DNA from: Streptomyces hygroscopicus
GTDB taxonomy: Bacteria > Actinomycetota > Actinomycetes > Streptomycetales > Streptomycetaceae
NCBI RefSeq assembly: GCF_026168105.1
Contig: NZ_LBMW01000011.1
Coordinates: forward strand, 113,696-177,695
Direction: 5' to 3'
DNA: 64,000 nucleotides
Shown: piece after piece, positions 8,175 to 17,636 of the stretch
Layout: each line of letters starts with the position of its first letter
How positions within the stretch are numbered: the stretch's first letter is position 1
Notes under the pieces: model-generated
Databases searched by the model: none
Told to the model about the DNA's origin: nothing
What the model saw: only the letters and a program-made list of their open reading frames with translations
Program-made: the position numbers and the translations under genes

Positions 8175-8888
8175 ATGGCGGGCCGAGCGGCCGAACCCGA
8201 AGTGATCTGGGCGCGCCCCGAGCGCATGGGCCGTGGTCCCAAACCGGCGTTCAGCCGTGCCGACATCGCCGCCGCCGCGGTACGGATCGCCGACGCCGAC
8301 GGGCTCGAAGCGGTCTCGATGCGGCGCGTGGCGGGCGAGCTGGGCTGCGGCACGATGTCGCTCTACAACTACGTCCCCCGCAAGGAGGACCTGTACGAGC
8401 TGATGGTCGACGCCGTCAGCGGCGAGCACGAACTGTGGGAACCCTCGGGTGACTGGCGCGCCGACATGCTGCGGGTGGCGCGCCAGACCCGCGCCCTCAT
8501 GCACCGCCACCCCTGGCTTCCGCGCCTGATGTCGGGGATCTACGGCTTCAGCCCCAACGCCCTGCGGTACGTCGAGCACTGCCTCGTCTGCCTGGACCCT
8601 CTCGAGGTGCCCAACGGCGCGAAGATGGAGCTGGTCGCGATGCTCAACAGCGTGGTGACCATGTACGTGGCCAATGAGCTGGCCACCGCCGAGCGGGCCC
8701 GGTCGCTGCCCTGGTCCGAGGAGCAGGAGAGTGCGGTGCGGATCGCGTATCTCGCCGGCCGCATGGCCACGGGCCGGTACCCGCGGATGGCCGCCGTCTT
8801 TTCCGAGGCTCCGGGGCCGGTCGATCCGGAGGCGGCGTTCGGGCGGATGTTGTGGCGGCTGCTGGACGGGTTCGAGCCCAAGAGCTAG
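8175..8888 (+). CDS. TetR family repressor of the divergent ABC exporter
   Basis: A 237-residue protein. An N-terminal helix-turn-helix (SRADIAAAAVRIADADGLEAVSM, then LGCGTMSLYNYVPRKEDL) starts after about 25 residues, and the rest resembles the C-terminal ligand domain seen beside drug exporters. It is divergent from the drrAB-like pair with twin palindromes between them, the standard arrangement for a drug-responsive repressor. Its end overlaps the convergent ISP-like gene by 4 nt. Confidence 0.85.
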   Translation: MAGRAAEPEVIWARPERMGRGPKPAFSRADIAAAAVRIADADGLEAVSMRRVAGELGCGTMSLYNYVPRKEDLYELMVDAVSGEHELWEPSGDWRADMLRVARQTRALMHRHPWLPRLMSGIYGFSPNALRYVEHCLVCLDPLEVPNGAKMELVAMLNSVVTMYVANELATAERARSLPWSEEQESAVRIAYLAGRMATGRYPRMAAVFSEAPGPVDPEAAFGRMLWRLLDGFEPKS

Positions 8889-10060
8889 ATCAGCGCAAAC
8901 TGGCCCTCCGGGCCTTCCTCGTGATGGTCCAGCACCGACGCGGGCCGTCGTGCCGCCGCCTCCACCGGCAGTACGCCCGCCTTGCGCAGTTCGGTGGTCG
9001 TGAGGGGGGCGGCCACCTCCAGATCCGACTGCTGCGGCCGCAGTTCCGCGAGGAGAGCGAGCACCGTGACCAGCTCCAGCAGCTCGGACGTCCAGGTCTG
9101 CCGCCAGGCGGCCGGACGGATCGCCTCCAGCGTGCCGGGCGGGGGCTCGGCGGTCCGGGCCGCGAACCACTGTTCCAGGACGCGCACTCCGTCCACCTCG
9201 AAGTCCCAGGCCTGGGGCGGCACCGGGGAGATGCGGCCCTCACCGAGGTGGAGGGCCTCCTCGTCACGGTCGTAGTGCAGCGTCAGCGGGCGTGCGGGCA
9301 GAGGGGCGCGGACATAGGGGCGGCGGCCGCCGGGAAGCCTGGGGCGTTCGCCGTCGCGGCGCATCAGCCAGAGCATGCGGCGGCCCAGCTCGACGCCCCG
9401 CGCCCAGACGCCGGTGTCCTCGGTGAGCGGGACGACGAGGCCCTCGGGGCCGGGGCGTGCCGCCGCCGCACTCCAGGCGAGGACGTCCAAGGGGGCGGGG
9501 GTCGGCCCCAGACGCTCGCCCAGGTGCTCCAACAGGCCGGGCGCCAGGTTGGGTTCCTCGCCGCCGGGGCGCCGGTACAGCGGGCGGATGCGCCCGGCGC
9601 GCAGCACGGGCAGCAGGGAGGTCGCGAGCAGCGGGGGACCGGAGGAGCCGGGGGCGGCGGCCGTCTCCACGGCGAAGATCTGGTGCTCGTCGGCCACGCG
9701 CCACACCTCGGGCCGTGCGACGTCGAGCAGGCGGTGGTCGGGGATGAGCCACTGTTCGTCGAAGGGCGCCCGCAGCACGCGCACCGGCTCCGGGCACGGG
9801 CCCGAGGCGCGGACCAGCTTCTCCGTGCCGCTGGACTGCCCGGGCAGCTGACCGACCGCCGAGTGCAGGGTGCGTGAGCGCGTCGGCTCGAACAGCGTCT
9901 CCCGGTCGGGCCCTTCGGCCTTCACGAGGGCGTCCCAGCGCGCCCTCAGCGAGGCGGCGTCGGGCCCCGCCGGCCAGGCGCGGCCCGGCCGCAGGGATGG
10001 GACGGACCACGGCATGAGGTCCGCGAGCAGCGGAGCGTCGTCGTGCGTCACGGTGGGCAT
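8885..10060 (-). CDS. Orphan type ISP restriction-modification specificity-domain protein
   Basis: A 391-residue protein resembling the C-terminal target-recognition region of type ISP (LlaBIII-like) restriction-modification enzymes. The clearest motif is PFDEQWLIPDHRLLD (residues about 99-113), followed by a VADEHQIFAVE block. No methyltransferase NPPY/SAM motif, helicase motif or nuclease motif is present and no partner gene is nearby, so it cannot be a complete restriction enzyme. It starts 13 bp after gntR on the same strand and looks like the third gene of the hmgA operon. A different cellular role is likely. Family recall is moderately sure; function is not. Confidence 0.6.
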   Translation of the reverse strand: MPTVTHDDAPLLADLMPWSVPSLRPGRAWPAGPDAASLRARWDALVKAEGPDRETLFEPTRSRTLHSAVGQLPGQSSGTEKLVRASGPCPEPVRVLRAPFDEQWLIPDHRLLDVARPEVWRVADEHQIFAVETAAAPGSSGPPLLATSLLPVLRAGRIRPLYRRPGGEEPNLAPGLLEHLGERLGPTPAPLDVLAWSAAAARPGPEGLVVPLTEDTGVWARGVELGRRMLWLMRRDGERPRLPGGRRPYVRAPLPARPLTLHYDRDEEALHLGEGRISPVPPQAWDFEVDGVRVLEQWFAARTAEPPPGTLEAIRPAAWRQTWTSELLELVTVLALLAELRPQQSDLEVAAPLTTTELRKAGVLPVEAAARRPASVLDHHEEGPEGQFALI

Positions 10061-10072
10061 CGTACGACGTGG

Positions 10073-10822
10073 TCAGGTGGCGTCGAGGGTGACCGTGAAC
10101 GAGAAGCGGTCCCCGCGGTAGTGGATCACCGCCACGTCGAGGGGGCGCCCGCCGGTGTCATAGGTGACGCCCGTGTAGCGCAGGATGGGGCTGAGCAGCG
10201 GGACGTGCAGCAGCCGCGCCGTCTCCGGGTCCGCGAGCCGGGCCTCCACCGTGTCCGTGATACGGCTGATGTCCGCGCCCACGACGTCTCGCAGCACCTT
10301 CGTCATCGGCCAGCGGACCAGGTCGTCCAGGTCGATCCGGTCGGCCAGTTCGGGACGGACGTAGTTGAGGGCGTGGTTGGTGGGCTCGTCCGTCTTCTCG
10401 TCGCTGCGCAGCCGGTGGTACGTCGCCACCTCCTCGAGATCCGGGAAGTGCTCGGCGAGTTCGGCCGGCACCCGCACCGTGCCATGGTGCAGCAGCTCGG
10501 TCGTCATACCGGACTGCTGGGCCACGATCGCGTCCACCGAGCCCAGCAGACGGACCGGAGCGCCCCTTCGCGCACTGGGCTCGATGAACGTGCCGCGCCG
10601 GCGGTGGCGCGAGATCAGCCCCTCGTCCTCCAGCTCCTTCAGCGCCTGCCGCATGGTCAGCACGCTCACCCCGTAGTGCGCCGCCAGTTGCTCCTCGGTG
10701 GGCAGCCGCAGCGGATCCCGGGGCGAACGGCCGAGTATCGAGGCACGCAGCGACTGCGACACCTGGTACCAGAGCGGCAGCTTGCGGTTCAGGACGATCG
10801 AGTCGGGGGCGAAGGAGGTCAC
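10073..10822 (-). CDS. GntR family regulator, HutC subfamily
   Basis: A 249-residue protein. The winged helix lies at about residues 15-80 ([40 protein letters not shown]) and a UTRA effector-binding domain follows, ending in a [24 protein letters not shown] strand pair. Its start overlaps the hmgA stop by 4 nt, so it is translated with homogentisate dioxygenase and probably senses a metabolite of tyrosine or phenylacetate-type aromatic breakdown. Autoregulation of the operon through the palindrome at 12211-12230 is an inference. Confidence 0.85.
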   Translation of the reverse strand: MTSFAPDSIVLNRKLPLWYQVSQSLRASILGRSPRDPLRLPTEEQLAAHYGVSVLTMRQALKELEDEGLISRHRRRGTFIEPSARRGAPVRLLGSVDAIVAQQSGMTTELLHHGTVRVPAELAEHFPDLEEVATYHRLRSDEKTDEPTNHALNYVRPELADRIDLDDLVRWPMTKVLRDVVGADISRITDTVEARLADPETARLLHVPLLSPILRYTGVTYDTGGRPLDVAVIHYRGDRFSFTVTLDAT

Positions 10823-12189
10823 GGCCTATCCGTACCTGTCCCCGGCGACGGGTGCAACGGGCGGAAGTGGCGCTCGAGACCCCGCCACACATCGTCGTAC
10901 CCGTGTTGCAGGTGCTCCGCGTGCGCCGCCTGCGGGGTCAGCGTCATGGGCCAGCGCGTCTCGAACATGAACGCCAGCCCGTCGTCCACCTTGTGCGGCC
11001 GCAGTTCGGCGGTGCTCGCCCGCTCGAACGTCTCCTGGTCCGGACCGTGCGCCGACATCATGTTGTGCAGCGAGCCGCCGCCCGGCACGAAGCCCTCCGC
11101 CTTGGCGTCGTACGCGCCCTCGATCAGGCCCATGTACTCGCTCATCACGTTCCGGTGGAAGTACGGCGGCCGGAACGTGTCCTCGCCCACCAGCCAGCGC
11201 GGCGCGAACACCACGAAGTCGACGCCCGCCAGCCCGGGGGTGTCGCTCGGCGAGGTCAGCACCGTGAAGATCGACGGATCCGGGTGGTCGTAGCTGATGC
11301 TGCCGATCACATTGAAGCGCCGCAGGTCATAGACGTACGGCACATGGTTTCCGTGCCAGGCGACGACATCGAGCGGCGAGTGGTCGTAGGTCGCCGTCCA
11401 GAGGTTGCCGCAGAACTTGTTCACCACCTCGACGGGGCCCTCGACGTCCTCGTACGCGGCGACCGGGGCCCGGAAGTCCCGTGCGTTCGCCAGGCCGTTG
11501 GCGCCGATCGGGCCGAGGTCGGGGAGCTGGAAGGGGGCGCCGAAGTTCTCGCAGACATAACCGCGGGCCGTCGGGGTCTGCCCGCCGTCCGATGCGGTGT
11601 CGAGCAGCTCCACACGGAAGCGCACCCCACGGGGGATCAGCGCCATATGGCCGGGCTCCACATGCAGCAGCCCGAACTCGGTGCGCAGCAGCAGCCCGCC
11701 GCGCTCCGGGACGATCAGCAGCTCGCCGTCCGCGTCGCTGAAGACACGGTCCATGGAGGCGTTGGCGTGGTAGAGGTGCACGGCCATGCCGGTGCGCTGG
11801 GTGGCGTCGCCGTTGCCGCCGAGGGTCCACAGGCCGCCGAGGAAGTCCGTCCCGGCCGCCGGCGCGGGCAGCGGATTCCACCGCAGCCGGTTGGGGTCGG
11901 GCACCGTCTCCGTGAACGGCGTGGAGCGGATCGTGCCGTTGTCCGTGCGGGTGAACTGAGGGTGTGCCGCCGAAGGGCGGATCCGGTAGAGCCACGAACG
12001 GCGATTGTGCGCCCGGGGCTCGGTGAACGCCGTCCCGCTCAGCTGCTCCGCGTACAGCCCGAGCGGTGCGCGCTGGGGCGAGTTGCGGCCCTCGGGCAGC
12101 GCGCCCGGGACCGCTTCCGAGCTGTGCTCGTTGCCGAAACCGGAGAGATAGGACAGTCCCTCGGCGATCTTCCTCGCGTCCCCGTACAT
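10819..12189 (-). CDS. hmgA: Homogentisate 1,2-dioxygenase
   Basis: A 456-residue cytosolic Fe(II) dioxygenase that opens the ring of homogentisate to maleylacetoacetate in tyrosine/phenylalanine catabolism. Family landmarks are the N-terminal [13 protein letters not shown], the central [20 protein letters not shown], and the metal-binding end with [20 protein letters not shown] and [15 protein letters not shown] 12189 is chosen because GGGAG sits 7 nt upstream; a GTG precedes it by one codon. It is first in an operon with a HutC-type regulator. No maleylacetoacetate isomerase, fumarylacetoacetase or hydroxyphenylpyruvate dioxygenase gene is in the window, so the pathway is split across the genome. 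Confidence 0.95.
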   Translation of the reverse strand: MYGDARKIAEGLSYLSGFGNEHSSEAVPGALPEGRNSPQRAPLGLYAEQLSGTAFTEPRAHNRRSWLYRIRPSAAHPQFTRTDNGTIRSTPFTETVPDPNRLRWNPLPAPAAGTDFLGGLWTLGGNGDATQRTGMAVHLYHANASMDRVFSDADGELLIVPERGGLLLRTEFGLLHVEPGHMALIPRGVRFRVELLDTASDGGQTPTARGYVCENFGAPFQLPDLGPIGANGLANARDFRAPVAAYEDVEGPVEVVNKFCGNLWTATYDHSPLDVVAWHGNHVPYVYDLRRFNVIGSISYDHPDPSIFTVLTSPSDTPGLAGVDFVVFAPRWLVGEDTFRPPYFHRNVMSEYMGLIEGAYDAKAEGFVPGGGSLHNMMSAHGPDQETFERASTAELRPHKVDDGLAFMFETRWPMTLTPQAAHAEHLQHGYDDVWRGLERHFRPLHPSPGTGTDRP

Positions 12190-12210
12190 CACCGCTCCCT
12201 TGTCACTGAT

Positions 12211-12230
12211 TCCTATGCATCACCGTAGGA
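12211..12230. promoter_or_regulatory. Imperfect palindrome upstream of hmgA
   Basis: TCCTATG and CGTAGGA (6 of 7 paired) flank a 6-nt spacer about 20 bp before the hmgA start. It is a candidate site for the HutC-type regulator. The assignment is positional only. Confidence 0.35.
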
Positions 12231-12339
12231 TTCGGGGCGCTGCTGCGCAAGGGGGGAGCACGGCGCGGAGGGCGACCGGCCGGGGCCGCCTCGGCGAGAA
12301 CCAGACTCCAGGGGGATTCGGCCGCCCGAACGGTGCGTC

Positions 12340-12345
12340 TACGCT
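12340..12345 (+). promoter_or_regulatory. Candidate -10 of a leaderless promoter
   Basis: TACGCT ends 6 nt before ATG 12352, and no ribosome-binding sequence lies between. Transcription would start at or next to the start codon. Confidence 0.45.
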
Positions 12346-12351
12346 CGCTGC

Positions 12352-12864
12352 ATGTCGTGGACGCGCGGAGTGCTCTTCGTGGTCGCGGTGGGTGCCCTGC
12401 TCGGCGGCTCGGCGGGCTGTGGTTCCGGCGACGCGCACGAGCGGAAGGCACGGGCGTCGGCCTCGCCGGTGGGCAAGGTGCTGGAGGACACGGACGAGGA
12501 AGGGTGGCACTACCGTGAGGTCGGCAAGCAGGGCGCACCCCAGGTGGAGGTCGAGGTCCAGCCGGATTCCGGCGACACCTGGGACGTGCGGCTGACGGTC
12601 CGCCACTTCCGCTTCTCGCCACCGGGCGCGCGCCCGGTGGCCGTGGCGGGCCGCGGCGTCGCCCGGCTCTACCTGGACGGCCACTCCCTCACCCGGCTGC
12701 GCACCGGTGACTACCGCCTCCCCGGCAGGCTGGTCCCGCGCGGCACCCACCATCTCACCGCCCGGCTGTACGCGGACGACCGGACCGTCTGGGCGGTGCG
12801 CGGCAAGCCGGTCGAGAGCACGGCGGACATCACTGCGTCGGGGGCGGCGGCGAGCCCCGGGTGA
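12352..12864 (+). CDS. Putative lipoprotein of unknown function
   Basis: A 170-residue protein. A short N-terminus (MSWTRG) and a hydrophobic core lead to a lipobox-like GSAGC, so lipidation at Cys23 and attachment to the outer membrane face is expected. The mature part has a charged linker and then a compact beta-rich region (VEVEVQPDSGDTWDVRLTVRHFRF and TGDYRLPGRLVPRGTHHLTARL), suggesting a small immunoglobulin-like or binding domain. It lies between hmgA and a TetR gene with no clear operon partner. The start appears leaderless. Confidence 0.65.
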   Translation: MSWTRGVLFVVAVGALLGGSAGCGSGDAHERKARASASPVGKVLEDTDEEGWHYREVGKQGAPQVEVEVQPDSGDTWDVRLTVRHFRFSPPGARPVAVAGRGVARLYLDGHSLTRLRTGDYRLPGRLVPRGTHHLTARLYADDRTVWAVRGKPVESTADITASGAAASPG

Positions 12865-12946
12865 GCCAGGGCCGTCCGATGAGTGGTGGGGCCACCGGCC
12901 TTCGTACAGACGGGTGAGGTTCACCGGCCCCCGGCGGAAAGGCATT

Positions 12947-13567
12947 ATGAAGCCCGTGCCCCAAGCGACATCGCTGCGCCGCGCGCCCGTCCAACGCCGG
13001 AGCGCGGAACGACTGACCAGGATCCTCGACGCCTGCGCGGACCTCCTCGACGAGGTCGGCTACGACGCCCTGAGCACCCGGGCCGTCGCCCTGCGCGCGG
13101 GTGTGCCCATCGGCTCCGTGTACCGCTTCTTCGGCAACAAGCGAGCAATGGTCGACGCCCTCGCCGAACGCAACCTGGAGCGCTACACCGAGCGCGTCAC
13201 CCGCCGCCTGGCCCGGACGGAGGGTGAGGGCGGCTGGCGCGCGGCCATGGACGCGGTGCTGGACGAGTACCTGGACATGAAGCGCACCGCGCCCGGCTTC
13301 TCCCTCGTCGACTTCGGCAACCAGATCCCGGTCGGCGCCCGCCACGCCGAGCCCAACCACCGGGTCGCCGACCGTCTGACGGACCTGCTGTCGGCGTACC
13401 TCGATCGCGAACCGGACGAGGACATGCGCCGTAGGTTCTTGATCGCGGTGGAAGCGGCCGACACCCTGGTTCATCTGGCCTTCCGGGTGGCCCCGGAGGG
13501 CGACGAGAAGATCATCGAGGAGACGCGGACGCTGCTGCGGGCCTATCTGGGACGGGTGCTGGACTGA
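12947..13567 (+). CDS. TetR family transcriptional regulator
   Basis: A 206-residue protein. ATG 12947 has GGAAAGG upstream. The helix-turn-helix is at about residues 22-65 (RILDACADLLDEVGYDALSTRAVALRAGVPIGSVYRFFGNKRAMV). The C-terminal domain has the sequence YLDMKRTAPGFSLVDFGNQIPVG. The molybdopterin oxidoreductase gene follows on the same strand, with a perfect palindrome at 13643-13658 between them, so this regulator may control it. That link is inferred from position. Confidence 0.85.
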   Translation: MKPVPQATSLRRAPVQRRSAERLTRILDACADLLDEVGYDALSTRAVALRAGVPIGSVYRFFGNKRAMVDALAERNLERYTERVTRRLARTEGEGGWRAAMDAVLDEYLDMKRTAPGFSLVDFGNQIPVGARHAEPNHRVADRLTDLLSAYLDREPDEDMRRRFLIAVEAADTLVHLAFRVAPEGDEKIIEETRTLLRAYLGRVLD

Positions 13568-13642
13568 GGGGCCTTGTGGCGCGGGGCGGGACAGGCTGCT
13601 CGTTGATTTCCGACTCGTGCTCCGTCGCCCCTCCACACCATC

Positions 13643-13658
13643 CATACCGGTCGGTATG
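13643..13658. promoter_or_regulatory. Perfect palindrome before the molybdopterin oxidoreductase gene
   Basis: CATACCGGTCGGTATG has 7-nt arms and a 2-nt centre, 50 bp before the start codon. It shares the ATACCG/CGGTAT ends of the 18-bp palindromes at 37816 and 42228 but with a shorter centre, so a related but distinct TetR-type protein could bind. Confidence 0.6.
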
Positions 13659-13708
13659 CTCGGCCCCGTTCGTGTGTCACCGTTGCCGCCATCCCTCCGG
13701 GAGGATCC

Positions 13709-15988
13709 GTGTCCCGCACCGCCCTGCGTATCTGCCCCCTCTGCGAGGCCACCTGCGGGCTGACGCTCACCATCGAGGGCACCCGTGTCAGCGGCGCCCG
13801 CGGCGACCGCGACGATGTGTTCAGCCAGGGGTTCATCTGCCCGAAGGGCGCCTCCTTCGGGGCCGCCGACTCCGACCCCGACCGACTGCGCGTCCCCCTC
13901 GTGCGCCAGGACGGGGAACTGCGCGAGGCCACCTGGGAGGAGGCCTTCGACGCGGTCGCCGCGGGGATCAGGCCGATCGTCGAGCGGTACGGGCCGCACG
14001 CCGTCGGGGTCGTCCTCGGCAACCCCAATGTGCACACCATGGCCGGTGCGCTCTACCCGCCCGTCCTGCTCGCCGGCCTGCGCACCCACAGCATCTTCAC
14101 GGCCTCCACGCTGGACCAGATGCCCAAGCACGTCTCCAGCGGGCTGCTGTTCGGGGACGCGGGCGCCATCCCCGTGCCCGACCTCGACCGCACCGACCAC
14201 CTGCTGCTGATCGGCGCCAACCCCCTCGAATCCAACGGAAGTCTGTGCACGGCCCCCGACTTCCCCGGCAAGCTCAAGGCCCTCAAGGCCCGCGGCGGCA
14301 CCCTCACCGTGATCGATCCGCGCCGCACCCGGACCGCCCGCCTCGCCGACCGGCACGTCGCCGTCCGCCCCGGCACCGACGCCCTGCTGCTCGCGGCCAT
14401 GGCGTACGTCCTCTTCGAGGAGGACCTCGTCGACCTCGGGGGCCTGGCCCCGCATGTCCAAGGCGTCGACGAACTGGCCTCGTCCGTACGGGACTTCACC
14501 CCCGAAGCCGTCGCCGATGCCTGTGACGTCGAGCCGGACACCATCCGTGCCCTCGCCCGCGAGCTGGCGGCCGCGCCCACAGCCGCCGTCTACGGCCGCA
14601 TCGGCAGCTGCACCGTGCCGCACGGCACCCTGGCCAGCTGGCTCGTCGACGTGCTCAACGTCCTCACCGGCAACCTCGACCGGCCCGGCGGCGCCCTCTT
14701 CCCGCTGTCGGCCACGGACCGGACACCCCGGCCCGCCGGGCCCGGCCACGGCTTCGCCCTCGGGCGCTGGCACTCGCGGGTGAGCCGGCACCCCGAAGCC
14801 AAGGGCGAGCTGCCGATCGCCGCGCTGGCGGAGGAGATCGACACCGCCACCGACGAGGGCAGCCCCGTGCGCGCCGTCATCGCCGTCGCCGCCAACCCCG
14901 TGCTCTCCGCGCCGGACGGCGACCGCCTCGACAAGGCGCTCGGCTCTCTCGACTTCATGGTGAGCGTCGACCCGTACCTCAACGAGACCTCGCGCCATGC
15001 GCACGTCGTCCTGCCGCCGCCCCCGCCCTCCCAGGCACCGCACTTCGACTTCGCCTTCAACACCCTGGCCGTGCGTAACCAGGTCCGCTACACCCGCGCC
15101 GCCGTCCCCCTGGAGGCGGGCCGCATGGCCGAGACCGAGATCCTGGCGAGACTGGTCCTCGCCGTGACCGACTGGGGGCTCCCCCGCTCGAGCGCAGCCG
15201 AGAGCCCGGGGAAGCACGGCGCCGACCCGGCCGCCGTCGACGTCCTGGTCATCGGGCAGACCCTGGGCAAGGCGGTCACCGAGGCCCACTCTCCCGTTCA
15301 CGGCCGCGATCCAGGTGAACTGGCACGGCAGCTCACCGGCCAGAGCGGACCCGAGCGGCGGCTCGACATGATGCTGCGCCTCGGCCCGTACGGCGACGGA
15401 TTCGGCGCCCGGCCCGACGGGCTCAGCCTCGAGAAGCTGCTCGCCCACCCGCATGGGATCGACCTCGGTCCGCTCCAGCCCCGACTGCCGCAGCCGCTGA
15501 AGACGGTGAGCGGCAAGGTCGAACTGCTGCCGCAGCCGATCGCGGACGATCTGCCGCGCCTGAGGCAGACCCTGAGCGAGCGGGCCGACGGGCTCGTGCT
15601 CGTGGGGCGCCGCCATCTGCGGTCCAACAACAGCTGGCTGCACAACGTGCCCGCCCTCACCGGCGGTTCCAACCGCTGCACCCTGCACATCCACCCCGAC
15701 GACGCCGAGCGGCTCGGGCTCGCCGACGGCGTGCCGGTCCGGGTGAAGGGGGCCGGGGGAGCGGTGATCACACCCGTCGAGGTCACCGACGGCATCCGGC
15801 GCGGGGTGGTGAGCCTTCCGCACGGCTGGGGCCATGACCGGCCCGGCACCCGGATGAGCCACGCCGCGCTGGATCCCGGTGTCAACGTCAACCAGCTCCT
15901 CGACGGCAGTCTGCTCGACCCGCTGTCGGGCAACGCGGTGCTCAACGGCGTGCCCGTCGTGGTCGCACCACTCGACACGCCGCGCTGA
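13709..15988 (+). CDS. Molybdopterin-dependent oxidoreductase, formate dehydrogenase/nitrate reductase family
   Basis: A 759-residue protein starting at GTG 13709. The N-terminal 4Fe-4S site is CPLCEATCGL with a fourth Cys in FICPKG. The molybdopterin domains follow (LIGANPLESNG, DPRRTRTA, VIAVAANPVLSAP) and a C-terminal dinucleotide-binding beta-barrel with GRRHLRSNNSWLHN and VSLPHGWGHDR. It should carry a bis-MGD cofactor in the cytosol and transfer two electrons. There is no Tat signal, no electron-transfer subunit and no cofactor-maturation gene nearby, so the redox partner is unknown. The usual Cys/SeCys metal ligand is not evident in TLDQMPKHVSSG, where Ser or another ligand could serve. 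Confidence 0.85.
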   Translation: MSRTALRICPLCEATCGLTLTIEGTRVSGARGDRDDVFSQGFICPKGASFGAADSDPDRLRVPLVRQDGELREATWEEAFDAVAAGIRPIVERYGPHAVGVVLGNPNVHTMAGALYPPVLLAGLRTHSIFTASTLDQMPKHVSSGLLFGDAGAIPVPDLDRTDHLLLIGANPLESNGSLCTAPDFPGKLKALKARGGTLTVIDPRRTRTARLADRHVAVRPGTDALLLAAMAYVLFEEDLVDLGGLAPHVQGVDELASSVRDFTPEAVADACDVEPDTIRALARELAAAPTAAVYGRIGSCTVPHGTLASWLVDVLNVLTGNLDRPGGALFPLSATDRTPRPAGPGHGFALGRWHSRVSRHPEAKGELPIAALAEEIDTATDEGSPVRAVIAVAANPVLSAPDGDRLDKALGSLDFMVSVDPYLNETSRHAHVVLPPPPPSQAPHFDFAFNTLAVRNQVRYTRAAVPLEAGRMAETEILARLVLAVTDWGLPRSSAAESPGKHGADPAAVDVLVIGQTLGKAVTEAHSPVHGRDPGELARQLTGQSGPERRLDMMLRLGPYGDGFGARPDGLSLEKLLAHPHGIDLGPLQPRLPQPLKTVSGKVELLPQPIADDLPRLRQTLSERADGLVLVGRRHLRSNNSWLHNVPALTGGSNRCTLHIHPDDAERLGLADGVPVRVKGAGGAVITPVEVTDGIRRGVVSLPHGWGHDRPGTRMSHAALDPGVNVNQLLDGSLLDPLSGNAVLNGVPVVVAPLDTPR

Positions 15989-16176
15989 CCTGCAGCTCAG
16001 GCGCCCGGAACGTGGTCCGCGCCGAGATACCCGAGCGGGGTCCTGTCCGGGAGCGGAGCGTGATCCGGTTCGGCACCGGGAGCGCGGTCCGGTCCTGCGC
16101 CGGAGCGCGGTCCGGTCCGGCAACGGAGCCTGAGCGGGACCCAAGTCGACATGCCCTGGAGTCCCCTGGCGTCACA

Positions 16177-16195
16177 AAACTAACGGCGTTAGTTT
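16177..16195. promoter_or_regulatory. Perfect palindromic operator before the ALDH-ADH operon
   Basis: AAACTAAC and GTTAGTTT form perfect 8-nt arms around GGC, about 40 bp upstream of the aldehyde dehydrogenase start. The form is typical of TetR sites. No regulator is divergent from it, so the cognate protein is unknown. Just upstream (16012-16130) lie degenerate GC-rich repeats of the form GAGCGCGGTCCGGTC. Confidence 0.65.
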
Positions 16196-16233
16196 GGGGC
16201 CCGGACGACGCCGGCCGGCTCGGAAGGATGACG

Positions 16234-17631
16234 ATGAAGGCACATGACGGCATGTACATCGACGGCGCCTGGCGCCCCGCTGCCGGGCCCGACACCATCG
16301 AGGTCGTGAACCCGGCCGACGAGGAGGTCATCGGCCGGGTCCCGGCGGGCACCGCAGCGGACGTCGACGCCGCCGTGCGCGCCGCCCGGGCCGCCCTCCC
16401 GGCCTGGGCCGCCACCGCGCCGGCCGAACGGGCCGCCCGGCTCACCGCCCTCAGGGACGTGTTCGTGGCCCGCAAGGACGAGATCGCCGAGACGGTCACG
16501 GCGGAACTGGGCGCCCCGCTGCAGTTCTCGGAGGCCGTCCACGTGGGTCTGCCGATCCTGGTCGCGGGCTCGTACGCCGAACTGGCCGCGACGCACACCT
16601 TCGAGGAGAGGGTCGGCAACTCGACCGTCTACCAGGAGCCGGTCGGTGTCGTGGGCGCGATCACTCCCTGGAACTACCCCCTCCACCAGATCGTCGCCAA
16701 GGCCGCCCCGGCGCTGGCGGCGGGCTGCACGGTGGTGCTCAAGCCCGCCGAGGACACCCCGCTGACCGCGCAGCTCTTCGCGGAGGCGGTCCATGAAGCG
16801 GGCGTACCGGCCGGGGTGTTCAACCTCGTCACCGGCCTCGGCCCGGTCGCGGGCCAGGCGCTCGCCGAGCACGAAGGGGTCGACCTGGTCTCCTTCACCG
16901 GCTCCACCGCGGTGGGCCGGCAGATCGGCGCGACGGCGGGGGCGGCCGTCAAGAAGGTGGCCCTGGAGCTGGGCGGCAAGTCCGCGAACGTGATCCTGCC
17001 GACCGCCGACCTCGCCAAGGCGGTGAACGTCGGCGTCGCGAACGTGATGTCCAACTCCGGCCAGACGTGCAGCGCATGGACGCGGATGCTGGTGCACCGG
17101 GAGCGGTACGAGGAGGCGGTCGCCCTCGCCGCCGAGGCCGCGGACAAGTACGCCGACCGCATCGGCCCGCTGGTGAACGCCAAGCAGCGGGCGCGGGTGC
17201 TGAGCTACATCGACAAGGGCGTGGCCGACGGAGCGCGTCTGGTCGCGGGCGGCCCGGACTCCCCGCGCGAGCGGGGCTACTTCGTGCGGCCCACCGTCTT
17301 CGCCGACGTGACCCCCGCGATGACGATCGCCCAGGAGGAGATCTTCGGCCCGGTGCTGTCGATCCTCCCCTACGAGGACGAGGAGGAGGCCCTGCGGATC
17401 GCGAACGGCACGGTGTACGGTCTGGCCGGCGCCGTCTGGGCGGGTGACGACGCGGAGGCGGTCGCGTTCGCGCGGAGGCTGGAGACCGGGCAGGTCGACA
17501 TCAACGGCGGACGCTTCAACCCCCGTGCCCCGTTCGGTGGTTACAAGCAGTCCGGGGTGGGCCGTGAGCTGGGTACGCACGGGCTCGCCGAGTACCTCCA
17601 GACCAAGTCCCTCCAGTTCCAGGAGCGTTGA
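16234..17631 (+). CDS. NAD(P)-dependent aldehyde dehydrogenase
   Basis: A 465-residue enzyme that oxidises aldehydes to acids. The cofactor-binding ITPWNYPLHQ, the VALELGGKSAN motif with catalytic Glu245, and NSGQTCSAWTR with nucleophile Cys279 are all present, and the C-terminal PFGGYKQSGVGRELG is intact. ATG 16234 is preferred because GGAAGG lies 6 nt upstream. It overlaps or abuts the alcohol dehydrogenase gene and forms a two-step alcohol-to-acid operon with it. The substrate is not defined. Confidence 0.93.
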   Translation: MKAHDGMYIDGAWRPAAGPDTIEVVNPADEEVIGRVPAGTAADVDAAVRAARAALPAWAATAPAERAARLTALRDVFVARKDEIAETVTAELGAPLQFSEAVHVGLPILVAGSYAELAATHTFEERVGNSTVYQEPVGVVGAITPWNYPLHQIVAKAAPALAAGCTVVLKPAEDTPLTAQLFAEAVHEAGVPAGVFNLVTGLGPVAGQALAEHEGVDLVSFTGSTAVGRQIGATAGAAVKKVALELGGKSANVILPTADLAKAVNVGVANVMSNSGQTCSAWTRMLVHRERYEEAVALAAEAADKYADRIGPLVNAKQRARVLSYIDKGVADGARLVAGGPDSPRERGYFVRPTVFADVTPAMTIAQEEIFGPVLSILPYEDEEEALRIANGTVYGLAGAVWAGDDAEAVAFARRLETGQVDINGGRFNPRAPFGGYKQSGVGRELGTHGLAEYLQTKSLQFQER

Positions 17632-17636
17632 GCGAG

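Noticed and set aside
8885..10060. Complete restriction-modification system
   Set aside because: Only the specificity-like domain is present, and no methyltransferase, helicase or nuclease motif or gene is found nearby.
12206..12231. Plus-strand promoter with TAGGAT -10 near hmgA
   Set aside because: The nearest -35-like TTGTCA is 20 nt away and the next plus-strand gene has its own -10 closer to its start. Too weak to call.
12830..16144. Very long minus-strand open frame of about 1100 codons
   Set aside because: It is a shadow in high-GC DNA, antisense to the clear molybdopterin oxidoreductase and TetR genes. Its translation is low-complexity with no domain.
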